From Isoperla grammatica (lineage: Eukaryota; Arthropoda; Insecta; Plecoptera; Perlodidae), in contig OX246740.1 in assembly GCA_945910005.1 (NCBI GenBank), positions 736,917 through 800,916 of the forward strand: a stretch of DNA of 64,000 nucleotides. Direction: 5' to 3'. Below, in pieces: positions 25,487 to 37,198 of this stretch. How positions within the stretch are numbered: the stretch's first letter is position 1; each line of letters starts with the position of its first letter. Position numbers and translations under genes: made by a program. Below the pieces are notes generated by a model. It did not search any database. It was not told where the DNA came from and worked only from the letters and a program-made list of their open reading frames with translations.

Positions 25487-27154
25487 CGTAAGTTATACAG
25501 ATACGTTCAGATAGATATACAGACAGAGTTAACAACAACGCATTAAACAACATAATACTATTTATGTATGCTTGTGCGTACAGTTCATTTACATTCACAA
25601 CAATTTGTATAAATTTTCAAGGTGTGAAATGTGAAATTGAAAATGTCGGTGAGGTGTTTCTATAAACTCCGCCTTCGTCGGGCAACGAAACAAACCCGAC
25701 GAAACTAAACTACGGCTGCGGTATAATTGAACAACTTTTCACATTCTTCAAATTGCTTTCAGCTTAGCCAGTTCCGCAGGCTCGAGGTTAGCGCGAGGCA
25801 AGAGTAATTAGTATGAGACCAACCCTTTCCAAGACGAAACTTGGGAGTGAAAATAGTGTGCAATAGTTTTATATTAGTTTCGGGGCGAGTACGGTTTGTG
25901 GAATAATGATGTCATGCGCCAAGAAAATAGTGCCTAGACAATTCAAGGGTGCCCATTTTCTACTACCCCACATTCATTGATCATCCTCTCTTCTTAACTA
26001 CCCCACCCCTCCAGCGGCTGATCTGTGAGTCAGCTTTCGGGAAGTAACTACAAAGCGACAATGTTAAAATGGGCTACACCCCAAAACGAAGTGCGAAAGT
26101 GGTGGATCTTTTCTCTGATTGTCCGCAGTTACTACCATAATAGTTGCATTAAAGCGATTGTACCCTGAGAAACACTTCCCTGTGAAAAGGTTATCTAGCT
26201 TTTTTTTTTATAACGAAGCCTCCATTCATCACTTCTAAATTACTTCTACTCTCCTGATACCGCGTGAGAGGTTATGCATTCAAATGTGATCCGGCTGGTC
26301 AGTTTATCTTCCTGCTTTCCTGATACATTTAAATGTCAGTTCAAGTGTTTCTTCTCTCCTGATAACATTCCATTACACTGGTGGTCAGTTGAAGTCTTTC
26401 TGCTCCCCTGATCCATTTAAATGTCAGTTCTTCTTTCTACTCTCCTGATCCATTCCATTGTACGGGTGGTCAGTTGAAGTTTTTCTGCTCCCCTGATACA
26501 TTAAAACAACGGTTGATCGGCTGATGTGTGAACACTGCTGTGGTTTCACGTCTCCACTCGGAGTTTTTAGTGGACCGGAGTGATCGCTTTGGAGAGAAAT
26601 CAACGCTGGATGTTTTTCTACCCCCATAGGGGGACTCTCGCAGACTCAATGGCGGCTGCACGCGGGGCGCGAAGGGTTGCAATACTGATGTATCAAGGCA
26701 CACCCCCAACTAGGGGCTGCGCTTGTATCTTGTGAGTGTGATGAGTAGCCGACAAACGATCATTGTTGTAATATTTCTGCAACAATCAAAGTTTCATTTT
26801 GGCAAAACCTCTGTTTGTATGGTACTATGCGACATGATTTCACCTGGCACTTAAATATGAATGAAACACACTTATGGTAGCATTAATTGTTATAGAATTG
26901 TTCGTTTACTAGTTATGTGGCCTACTTAGTAACAAATGAAGGATTATGTTTGACTATTATAGGAACGGGAGATGAGGTAGGACTATTTCCTAAGCATGCG
27001 AGTGTACTAGTTGATGATATTTGGGGTTTTACGTCCCATATTTTTGCAACGAGGCTAATCGAGACGAAAGTGTACTAGTTATATTGAGAAAACTTATAAT
27101 GTCCGCCACTGTAAATGGGTAGAGAACATTGTAGAAAATGCATTTATTCGCGTG
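25487..27154. other. No gene seen; short tandem repeat
   Basis: At about 26319-26510 an imperfect unit of roughly 118 bp (CTGCTCCCCTGATCCATTTA) is repeated. The rest is unique-looking. The minus-strand frames at 26424-26709 have no recognisable domain. Confidence 0.4.
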
Positions 27155-28460
27155 TGACTCAGATGTCAAAGATCTTGTAGAGAGCCAAGCAGCCCCAAAG
27201 CGTCCAAAGCGCTTGAGTATCGGAGCGAGCTAGCGAACAAGGTTGTGACTCAGATGTCAAAGATCTTGTAGAGAGCCAAGAAGCCCCAAAGCGCTTGAGT
27301 ATCGGAGCGAGCGAGCGTACAATGTTGTGACTCAGATGTCAAAGATCTTATAGAGAGCCAAGAAGCCTCCAAGCGTCCAAAGCGCTTGAGTATCGGAGCG
27401 AGCGAGCGTACAAGTTGTGACTCAAGATGTCAAAGATCTTGTAGAGAGCCAAGAAGCCCCAGAGCGGCCGAAGCGCTTGAGTATCGGAGCGAGCGAGCGT
27501 ACAATGTTGTGACTCAGATGTCAAAGATCTTATAGAGAGCCAAGAAGCCTCCAAGCGTCCAAAGCGCTTGAGTATCGGAGCGAGCGAGCGTACAAGTTGT
27601 GACTCGGATGTCAAAGATCTTGTAGAGAGCCAAGAAGCCCCAAAGCGCTTGAGTATCGGAGCGAGCGAGCGTACAAAGTTGTGACTCAGATGTCAAAGAT
27701 CTTGTAGAGAGCCAAGAAGCCCCAGAGCGGCCGAAGCGCTTGAGTATCGGAGCGAGCGAGCGTACAATGTTGTGACTCAGATGTCAAAGATCTTATAGAG
27801 AGCCAAGAAGCCTCCAAGCGTCCAAAGCGCTTGAGTATCGGAGCGAGCGAGCGTACAAGTTGTGACTCAGATGTCAAAGATCTTATAGAGAGCCAAGAAG
27901 CCTCCAAATCGTCCAAAGCGCTTGAGTATCGGAGCGAGCGAGCGTACAAAGTTGTGACTCAGATGTCAAAGATCTTGTAGAGAGCCAAGAAGCTCCAAAT
28001 CGTCCAAAGCGCTTGAGCATCGGAGCGAGCGAGCGTACAAAGTTATGACTCAGATGTCAAAGATCTTGTAGAGAGCCAAGAAGCCCCAAAGCGTCCAAAG
28101 CGCTTGAGTATCGGAGTGAGCGAGCGTACAAGGTTGTGACTCAAGATGTCAAAGATCTTGTAGAGAGCCAAGAAGCCCCAAAGCGCTTGAGTATCGGAGC
28201 GAGCGAGCGTACAAGGTTGTGACTCAAGATGTCAAAGATCTTGTAGAGAGCCAAGAAGCCCCAAAGCATCGGAGCGAGCGAGCGTACAAGGTTGTGACTC
28301 AAGATGTCAAAGATCTTGTAGAGAGCCAAGAAGCCCCAAAGCGCTTGAATATCGGAGCGAGCGAGCGTACAATGTTGTGACTCAGATGTCAAAGATCTTG
28401 TAGAGAACCAAGAAGCCCCAAAGCGCTTGAGTATCGGAGCGAGCGAGCGTACAAAGTTGT
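27155..28460. repeat. Tandem array, ~71-97-bp unit, about 15 copies
   Basis: Each unit contains GTCAAAGATCTTGTAGAGAG followed by CCAAGAAGCCCC and GAGTATCGGAGCGAGCGAGC. I count 15 occurrences of the GTCAAAGATCTT core. Length varies because a TCCAAAGCG block and neighbouring segments are gained or lost. Several minus-strand frames stay open only because of the repetition. Confidence 0.93.
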
Positions 28461-29264
28461 CTCCGGGCTGAAAAGTTTGGCGCTCTGCTTATTGTGTATA
28501 CCACAGCAATTAGGCTCCATTGCTCCGCACAGCTCAACCGGGAGAAAGCTTGACTAATTAAGCAATACTTTATATAAGTTCGAATCACAAGGAATTCTAA
28601 TTGCCGGAGTCTTGATTATTCCGGCTTCGGATACGCTATTTGCATACTTAAATACTGCTTTGCATTAATTGGACTGGCTGGAGCTCTCGGTACATTCACA
28701 GCCGAAAATAGGGAAAGTTTTTTATGGGGATAATGGAGGGAAACTAATGCCAACTTTACCATACGAATAAATGAAGATACTTAACTTGACCGAGTAAAAT
28801 AAATGTATATGTAAATTTTATGAAGAAAAAGTCGTCTTATCTTTGTTTTTAGAAAGGAATGTACGATAAAATGCTTTATAAATACTAAATAGCTTGTGTG
28901 AAATAATACTGTTTACTCAGTTAAATGTGCGTAATTACAAACAGTTTTTGTACGTATTGATATATCCTAGTTGCCCGCGCATTCTCACACCAACTGTTGA
29001 TAAACTTTTACACCGCATCGGGCCAGCATGTTTTTAAATAGGTTTTTCAGAAAACTAAGTGTTGTTTTTAACAAGATCTATAGGAAAATGTTCTTTAATG
29101 AAAGTGTAAAAGAGTACTAAACGATAACTTAAACATTATTTTTAATGCTCAATATTGGTACCAGTTCAAAACTAGATAGATCCTTTAAAAAAGTTATTTT
29201 CAATGTGTTTGATTGAAGAATGTGAACTGCGAGTGAAAAGTCAGTATCGAAGCATTTTAATCAT
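28461..29264. other. No gene seen
   Basis: AT-rich unique sequence without a domain-bearing frame. Confidence 0.4.
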
Positions 29265-29541
29265 TTGGAGCCTCCTAGCAACGAAGCACTCAATAAATTC
29301 AAAGTAATTGTTCTGAATCGGCCTTGTTGATTTTGGCATTTGTCTGCAGGTTTTCGCACCGTACAATCACTGATTCAAATGTTTCGTATTTGAAATATCG
29401 ATCTTTGATTGGTTATCGCTCACTCGTCGATGGTGTTCGAAGCCCACATGGTTGGTTTAGTCACTTAAAATTAAAGTCCCCCAGTGCAAATCAGTTTCGT
29501 TCATGAGTGGGTTGATTCTAAATGTGAATTTATTTATTTAT
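29265..29541 (+). mobile_element. SINE family A, 5'-truncated
   Basis: Plus-strand copy beginning inside the body (GGAGCCTCCTAGCAACGAAG) and ending in TTTATTTATTTATTT. The pol III head is lost. Confidence 0.8.
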
Positions 29542-30039
29542 TTGAAATGTTTTGTAATGAAAGTGTTAAATAGTACTTATTGATTATTATTCTTTATGCT
29601 CAATATTGATACCAGTTAACAAATTAGATAGATCATTTAATAAGAGTTATTTTCAATTTTTTTGATCGAAGCATATATCAAGTAAGTAAGTAAGTACTAA
29701 GTACTAATAAATAATGAAAACAAAGTAGGAAGAGTGAAAAAAAGAAAAAATGATAAGTCAGTATCGAAGCATTTTAAGCATCCTCTTTATATCGCAGTTT
29801 TGTTTTGGTTTGTAAATTCGTGTACCGTAATACTTTGATCTGATATCAGACAGGGTTATGTAAATCTTAATGCGCAACGAATCTATAGGCTTACGATACT
29901 CGACGGATATCAGCTTTATTTACTCCGACGGGCATTTCGCTATACACACAAACACAACACTCGCCCGGGGCTGTCAACCCAACCGACGCTGCTTTTCATC
30001 CGAGATCTCCGACTAGATGTAAATATATATATGTTTTAT
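29542..30039. other. No gene seen
   Basis: AT-rich sequence with a short (AAGT)n run near 29680-29695. Parts (TAGATAGATC, AAGTTATTTTCAAT) repeat motifs from 29170-29230, so a local duplication around the SINE is possible. Confidence 0.4.
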
Positions 30040-30306
30040 TAACTGGATACCCGTTATAGGGTGCACACCACCTTCACCCGATGTGCCCCTCTCAGGTGAC
30101 TAACTAGGTTATTAGGGTAGGGTGTTTGGGTAGCTGGGGAGGAATGTCCGAGGGCTGTTAGTATGACTCAATCCCAGCATTCGCCTTTACGACTGAGGAA
30201 AACCTCGGAAAAAACCTTCAGTCAGGACTGCTGGTGGCCAGAATCGAACCGGCGACCTCCCGAATTAGAGTCTCGCGTCTTACCGCTGAGCCACCTCTAT
30301 CGGTTG
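30040..30306 (-). mobile_element. SINE family B, compact copy
   Basis: The tRNA-like head on the minus strand occupies 30236-30306: the B box complement reads GAATCGAACCGGCG and the A-box side ends CGCTGAGCCACCTC. The body (GGTTATTAGGGTAG, GAATGTCCGAGGGCTGTTAG) matches 16591-16910. This is the clearest full copy of the family. Confidence 0.8.
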
Positions 30307-32284
30307 TCTTACGAGAGAACAAGCTGACTTATTGTATCTGAGGGATAAACAACAATCATGCCTTATTGTATATTGTATATTGTTTAATGCAGTATATTAT
30401 CATCAACAGGGCAGATAACAATAGTGTATTCAAACCAAATAATTCTCGACAAATATGTTATAAAAACATAAGTTGAATAACTAAAATCATTACGAAAACT
30501 GTCAAAGTAAATGTCCAAAAATATAAATGGCATACGAATACCAACTAACAAACAAATACTAACATGCTAGGTGTATTCATTGGCTAGCAGTAGACATATT
30601 CTGGATTTGGTGCCCATTTTCGATACTTGAGTATCAACAACTAATAATAGTTTCAATATTGGTGATAATTTCTCAATAAATATGTTTCAAACGGCCGTCT
30701 TGTGCAGCCTTAAAGCAATATTAATCTAAGAGTATACTGTGCAGCCTTAAAGCCATCTGCTAATCTAAGAGTATACTGTGCAGCCTTAGAGCCATCTGCT
30801 AATGTAACGGCTCATACTGTCCAGCCTTAACGCCATCTGCTAATCTAATGGCTCATACTGTGTCCCCTTAAAGCAATATACTGTGCAGCCTTAAAGCCAT
30901 CTGCTAGAGTTAATCTAGACTGTCTTGAGCGGGAAATTGGAGATGAGGGAGTTATGGTGTTGTTTACATAATTTTGACAAACGTAAGTAACAAAACTTTT
31001 GTGATGAAGTTAATTGTTCGCCTGGATCGGAAGTGGATTATGTAAATATTTAGAAAGAGCAATGGCGCTAAGCTAATGCCTTCAAGACAAGGCGGTGTTT
31101 TCAAGGCGGTGAGCTAATGCCTTCAATGCAAGGCGGTGTTTTCAAGGCGCTGAGCTGATGCCTTCATACAAGGCGGTGTTGTCAAGGGAGGCGGGTTATG
31201 CGTCTGTGAGCAGAAGCGATAGACCCGTGGGTCCCCGGTTTGATGTCGGCTACCGGCAATACAGACTGCAGGTTTTACTCGTCACAAGGTGAATACAATA
31301 AAAATGTGCTTATAAATTTGTATACTGTTTACCCGACTTTCAGTGGCAACATTATACCATTTATCATCTTCTTCGAAAGTCTCCGTTTGTATTTATCTAG
31401 TACCACATATATTAAAGTATACTTCCCAAGCTTGAAAGTCCTAGATAGATTGAACTGGGAATCGAATTCTTAACCATTTGCATTGGAAACACGAATAAAC
31501 TCACAAAACTAACAAATTGGATTTAGTACTACTCGCAGACTTCGGCAATTTCTTCGTAACTATCCAAATTTAGAGTTATTTCTATCCGCCAGGGTATTTG
31601 CGGACCTTAAATGACATAAATATCTGTATTATTAAAAAACACGTCACTATTTCACAATATAAACGTCAACTTCTGATGGTTAAACGAATCGTTAAACTAA
31701 TTTTCTAATTTTTGGATTTTCTTTACGGAGGCGCCGCCCCCCCCCCCCCCCCTCCCCCCCCGACGTGCGATAAAAGGTGAATTTCCGTGTTGCCCTGTCG
31801 GTCGTTATACTTTTATATCCGCCATTAAAACCCGACGTAACACGGGGAAAATTCTCCCGCGGGAAATCAATTTTCACATGGTCGGGAAAACCAAATAATT
31901 TTAGTTTTCCTTTTTGCAAAGAGGGAATCGACATGCGAGGGTACATAACACGGTTATGACGTCACGGAGGGAGATTAAGGCTGCACAGAGTAGCCGTAAA
32001 CATACTCGGTGCACACTTGGCACAGGTGTGTCTTACTTATTTATTTAGTTACTTATTTCAAGAGATTCTATTACAGGCGAGACTACCGGATGCCAGGATC
32101 TGTGTACTTAATTGTTAAGGCGGACAAAGTGTAGACAAAAGCAGTTTTATTATCCTGGGTGAATTTTAAAATTACGTGTAAAACACCACACTTACACTTA
32201 CAGTACACGAAATACGAAAATCAAACAAACAAACCCATTGTTACTGAAACGACGCGGAGTCAAAAGTGTAGCTCACACAAATGG
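30307..32284. other. No gene seen; two small tandem repeats
   Basis: At about 30697-30905 units of roughly 45 bp (CTGTGCAGCCTTAAAGCCAT) repeat about five times. At about 31060-31190 a unit of about 55 bp (CTAATGCCTTCAAGACAAGG) repeats three times. A degraded tRNA-like motif (GGGAATCGAATTC) is near 31457. Poly-C lies at about 31738-31760. There is no coding evidence. Confidence 0.5.
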
Positions 32285-32780
32285 GTTAAGGTGAGAGCTA
32301 TACCATCTATAAACTAGCTATACTAACCATATACTAACTATAAACTAACTATAAACTAGCTACACTAGCTGTAAACTAGCTATACTAACTATAAACTATC
32401 TATACTAACTATAAACTATCTATACTAACTATCTATACTAACTATAAACTAGCTATACTAACTATAAACTAGCTATACTAACTATAAACTAGATATACTA
32501 ACTTTAAACTAACTATAAACTAGCTATACTAACTATAAACTAGCTATACTAACTATAAACTAGCTATACTAACTGTAAACTAGCTATACTAACTATAAAC
32601 TAGATATACTAACTTTAAACTAACTATAAACTAGCTATACTAACTATAAACTAGCTATACTAACTATAAACTAGCTATACTAACTATAAACTAGCTATAC
32701 TAACTATAAACTAGATATACTAACTTTAAACTAACTATAAACTAGCTATACTAACTATAAACTAGCTATACTAACTGCCT
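32285..32780. repeat. 20-bp tandem array with a 111-bp higher-order unit
   Basis: Basic unit CTAGCTATACTAACTATAAA. A variant block beginning AGATATACTAACTTTAAAC occurs at 32491, 32602 and 32713, exactly 111 bp apart, showing that a block of several units has itself been duplicated. Confidence 0.93.
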
Positions 32781-33015
32781 CAGTTCACATAAACTAACGA
32801 GTGAATGTTACAGCGACAACAGTAGCTTTCACCTGATTGGTCCTCACAAAGACATCTTGTTTCTGATTGGATGGAATAGAAAGTGGATAATACTAAGGCT
32901 AGAAGTTAAATGTTGGTTATCTGTTCTTAGCCATTGGATAGCGCTAGTTGTTAACCTTGTCACTATCCACAATCTCTTGTGATCGCTAGTATACACATTT
33001 CCAGAAGTTCCTTAA

Positions 33016-33189
33016 GCCCACATTACACGGTTCAATACTTTTGTCAAACTTATTGAACTCAAGGACAATAAAGCATCAATTAATAGAAGCTACAATGTTG
33101 CAGTTTTTTAACAAACTGTTTTTGATTCGCTTTTGTTCTTGAATTCAAGAAGTTTGACAAAAGTATTGAGTCATGTAATGTCGGCATTA
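33016..33189. mobile_element. Foldback MITE family 9, copy 1
   Basis: Inverted arms: GCCCACATTACACGGTTCAA and, at the right, GAGTCATGTAATGTCGGC. The internal TTTTGTCAAACTTATTGAA is mirrored by TTTGACAAAAGTATTGA. Relatives lie at 40271-40608. Confidence 0.8.
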
Positions 33190-33538
33190 GACAATCTGAA
33201 ACATTCGTAAAATATATTCACACAATTTCAACAACATCTCTATCTGTCTATCCAATCAAATGTCAGTATATAAATATTCATTCCCTTTCATCCCCATCTT
33301 GAACACTATCGAATACCCTCCCCCCTCAGCTGTATATCTCCATGTACTCAGCTCTGTAACATGTTCATGATAATATGAGAGTTGATGTTCGGCTTGTGAC
33401 GCGTTATATTACAAAGTGTCGCTCTGTGACGGGATTGGCTGACGCTTGTCAACGTTTCACAGACGTAACACTCGTGTTTGTTATGTGTAACCGCACTCGG
33501 CTTCATGTCACTTGATGCTGTACAAAGTTGACATGACG

Positions 33539-33540
<2 letters not shown>

Positions 33541-33574
<34 letters not shown>
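33541..33574. repeat. (AT)n microsatellite
   Basis: Uninterrupted AT run of about 32 bp. Confidence 0.93.
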
Positions 33575-33956
33575 CGGTGCGATCGCTTTGAAAAACATAC
33601 ACATCGATGATATTTGTTGTTGACGGAATAGGGAAGGCTCACACATTTTTTTTATTTGCTTACTGGTTACCTCAAGTTAAAATAAACGGGAACTAATTGG
33701 TTTCGGCTCGAAAGGTGCATTAACATCGCTTAAAGGCGGATTCACAATTGAAATAAGAGTTGAAATAGTGAAATAGCAATAAGGTTTAAGCGAATTGAAA
33801 CATACAATATCAATGCTGTGGTTCACAATTGTCACAGTGGATTGAAATAGTCATAAGAAAGAATCAATTCCATTTCTTATTTCAACCTTATTTCAACTTC
33901 TTATGACGAACCAATCAGAGCTCGAGAAGAGAAGGCCTTCTCCAGTCGAACCGGAT

Positions 33957-34296
33957 ATTAAATAAAATAAATAAAATAAATAAATTCACATTTAGAGTCT
34001 ACCCACTCAGTAACTAAACTGATTTGCAGTGGGGGACTTTAATTGAAAGTGACTAAACCAACCCTGTAGGCTTCGAACACCATCGACGAGTGAGCGATAA
34101 CCAATCAAAGATCGATATTTCAAATACGAAACATATGAATCAGTGATTGGACAGTGCGAACACCTGCGGACAAATGCCAGAATCAACAAGGCCGATTCAG
34201 AACAACTTTGAATTTATTGAGTGCTTCGTTGCTAGGACGGCTCCAAAGTCACCGTTTACTTATTCCTAGGCCAAGAAGTAATGGAATTGAATCGTT
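33957..34296 (-). mobile_element. SINE family A, nested copy
   Basis: Minus-strand SINE with a tail at 33957-33985 and a body identical in layout to 4180-4608. It is truncated before the tRNA-like head and followed by (GTT)n. Confidence 0.82.
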
Positions 34297-34369
34297 GTTG
34301 TTGTTGCTGTTGTTGTTGTTGTTAATGTCGTCGTCGTAGATGGTCGTAGGCTTCTTGCAAGCTTGCTTT

Positions 34370-34604
34370 ACAACAATGAAACAAATGAAATGAATCGATT
34401 GACAAACATCAAGCTGTCAAACAATAAAATATTCTCATTTTGAAAACAAATCTTCAAAAGAAACAAGAGACATACAAAACTTTCACAACTTGGTTGCCCA
34501 TCATTAAACGTTTTAACTGGTGAGCAGTTACTATCGCCATACCTCGTTTTCTTCATAATGTTGCAATTTTATTATTTTGACAGCTCGTTGTTTGTCATCA
34601 GTTC
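34370..34604. mobile_element. MITE family 2 fragment
   Basis: Internal arm sequences ACAACAATGAAACAAATGAA and TTTTGACAGCTCGTTGTTTG of family 2 are present, without its outer TAGGGCACTAG ends. Confidence 0.65.
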
Positions 34605-35415
34605 GAGGGCCGGGTCGGTGGTGGCGCTGCGCCTGCTAAAGGTTTGGAGTAGGCAGTGATTATGGCGTCAGATCCGGTCGAGAAGTGCTCGATTGTAACG
34701 CTCTCCTATGTTGAAATAAGGTACTACGGGTCTGTTGTGAACCAGTTCGTTGTTATTTCACTATTTCACGGATTCTTATTTCAACCCTTATTTCAATTGT
34801 GGATCGGCCTTTAACAGCAAGTCAAAGATATTGCTGTCAAAACACGCTCAGAAACGGACCTGCGCCATCTTGCTCGTGATTAGAAGGTTCTGACGTCATA
34901 TCTCAGTAAACAATAATTTCATATCATACAAATAGTACTGAAATCCCACCCTTTAGTAGATTATTGCTCTCATAAGACTCTAACTGAACCAACGTTTATT
35001 TCTAGTTAGTAAATGAACACTGCTCAACATTAATTAACAACAATATGTTAAATAATTGCATTATTTTAAACACGTTTTGGTAAATACTGTATCAAAATGT
35101 ATTTTCTGAAGAAAACAGTGGTATTAAAGGCATTGTTGTAAAGTCACTGCATCCTAGATATTGTAAAATGTCCAACTTAATATCATTGATATTATTAGGA
35201 ATACTTCAAGGAGGCAGTTGTTTACATGAGTTATGACGTCAAGAGCCGTTTTTCAATTACGGAACGGGAAGTTCCAAATTTCAAACTTTAAAATGCCAAT
35301 AGAATTGGAAATATACGCTTCTCAGATATAAAAATTATACCGCCCGTATTTTTAGATAATGATCTTCCATTTTTAGGTGCTTTGAGGAATATTTATTTTT
35401 GAAGAGACTTCCCTA

Positions 35416-36370
35416 TTGTATCCTTTATTAGAACTGAGAGGGCAGTCTTATTTCGAGAATTTAATACTTTGCGTCTTTTTCTTTTGCTCGTATAAACCAG
35501 ACAATATTGAATATAGTGAATGTATTTTTCTAGGAATTTCCTTCCGAGTTTTATAAAAAGAATGTATAGTATTATGTAACATGCCCGGCGATATGTTCAA
35601 ATAAGATATGAAATATATTGGAACGTCAACTATGAATATTTGTTCTTAGGCAACTCAGCTGTAGGGGTAGTTTGTAAGTTTGTTAGGAATGCGCGAGGGA
35701 TGTTTGTTGGACACTATTCCAACCCCCAACGGAAATCTCTATGAAACTTTAACTATCAGTATTGTCGGTGGCCATAATCGAACCGGCGACCTCCCCGTTA
35801 AAGCCTCGAGTATTACTGCTTACCCAGCACTATTCTGCGTACAATATATCAATTAAATGTCCAATGGTGGGTGGTGATAGTTATTCGTAAAGGTATGTAC
35901 GTACGCATCTCACTTCTAAAATTATTTCACTCTGTTTAAAATGCTGCTGAAGGAATTATGTGTAAAAGTATGAAGAGTGTCGATGAATGTCTAGTGCTGC
36001 CCCTAGCGGGACGAACAAGAAATTAACGTTTATTTCGTTTCACCCTGTTGTGGTACGTTTCACACCCCCACCCTCTCGCTTGAGTTGATCAGAGAGGCAG
36101 ATGATTTTTCCTTTCTCCTCTAATGACCTCCACCCCCCCCCCCCCCCCGCTCAACGCAGCTCTTGATAAAGTCTCGCCCCGACTTTTTAATTCGAGTTTG
36201 TCGTTTGAGCGTCGTCCCATAGATGTCTCTAGTGTCATTCATCATCCACCGTGGTGCACTCTGGCGGCGTACTCGGCAAGCTCGTTAGCGGGAACAAACG
36301 GGGGCTGTGTTTGTCTTTCAAATGAGGCCTGGGGGAGGTCTTTTGACCGTCTGCGCATTGTCTCAGTCAC
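35416..36370. other. No gene seen; SINE B relic and poly-C
   Basis: About 35645-35832 is a degraded SINE B (minus-strand head AATCGAACCGGCGACCTCC near 35775). A poly-C lies at about 36131-36149. The frames around 36123-36509 run into the next foldback element and carry no domain. Confidence 0.5.
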
Positions 36371-36547
36371 TCAGGCCCGAATGCATAGTCCAGACTCAAG
36401 CCTTCCTCAACTCAGCCTCTCCTCAGCCTCGCCCAATCACGGAACGGCATTGCCATGTGGACGGCACTGTGATTGGTGGCCAGGTGAGGCTGAGGAGAGG
36501 CTGAGTTGAGGAGGCCTTTAGTGTGAACTATGCATTCGGGCCTCAGC
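36371..36547. mobile_element. Foldback element (family 10)
   Basis: Arms TCAGGCCCGAATGCATAGTC and GACTATGCATTCGGGCCT-type complement (right arm 36482-36547) with mirrored CCTCAACTCAGCCTCTCC blocks. The loop of about 50 bp contains ACGGAACGGCATTGCC. Single copy in the window. Confidence 0.8.
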
Positions 36548-37198
36548 CTACTGGGCAGACCTCATAACATCTGACGGAGATCCGTGGGGTTCGGGTCTCG
36601 TATGGCTGCATAGGGACGTGGGTTCGAATCCCGCATAAAACATGGTTTTGTCATCTATCCTCTACCCCCCACATCGTCTCTAAATTCGGTTGGGTTAAGG
36701 TTCGAATCCTGGCTTCGGCGTTGATGTTATCGTCTGAAATATGTGAAGTGAAGACCAATAACCATACTTGGATGTTAAAACTGACCACATCAATATTACC
36801 TTGAACGAATGTGAGAAAGTAGGAGTCTATGTCTCTCTCTATCTCTCTCTATCTCTCTATGCGTGAGCTCTCTTTGACATCAAGTGTGAATGTCTGTGTG
36901 TTTGTTTGGCCTCTGGGTGTGGGGGGGGGGGGGGGGTGTTCGTCTCCCCCCCCCCCCCCCAACTCTCCTCGCAACAGGTAAACGTCGCAGAAAGTCGACC
37001 CAGCGATCCAATCGGAGATCGGATTAAACATTGTTGTGAGTTGACAGTCGCGTTTGTGTGGGCAATACTTGACGTCTGTATACTCTTAAACATGCCCTCA
37101 TGCCCGCATGCTCTCATGCCCACATGGAAAACAACCAAGACATTTCGCCTGAATGAGGCAGCTAAATAATGTTATATCAGTATAGAGAGCGCTGCGAG
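36548..37198. other. No gene seen; tRNA-like B boxes and poly-G/C
   Basis: Two B-box-like motifs (GGTTCGAATCCCGC at about 36621 and AGGTTCGAATCCTGG at about 36699) point to SINE relics. Poly-G then poly-C tracts lie at about 36919-36961. Confidence 0.45.

Larger units (their letters stand above)
33731..34812. mobile_element. MITE family 5, copy 2, inserted in family 4
   Basis: Ends AAAGGCGGATTCACAATTG and CAATTGTGGATCGGCCTTT match the family 5 copy at 13923-14308. The interior is interrupted by a SINE A (33957-34296), a GTT run (34294-34323) and a family 2 fragment (34370-34604). Confidence 0.75.
33627..35415 (-). mobile_element. DNA transposon family 4, interrupted copy
   Basis: Reverse complement of the intact 0.7-kb element at 11355-12063: the outer pieces are 33627-33730 and 34813-35415. 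The break corresponds to the sequence CTGTTAAAGCGATG of the intact copy. The inserted material is a family 5 MITE that itself holds other insertions. Confidence 0.85.

Noticed and set aside
27155..28460. Repeat-spacer pattern that could suggest a CRISPR array
   Set aside because: Whole units are repeated with no unique spacers, the unit is too long, and the context is eukaryotic.
36600..36715. Two B-box motifs suggesting tRNAs
   Set aside because: No matching A box or paired acceptor stem; read as SINE relics.
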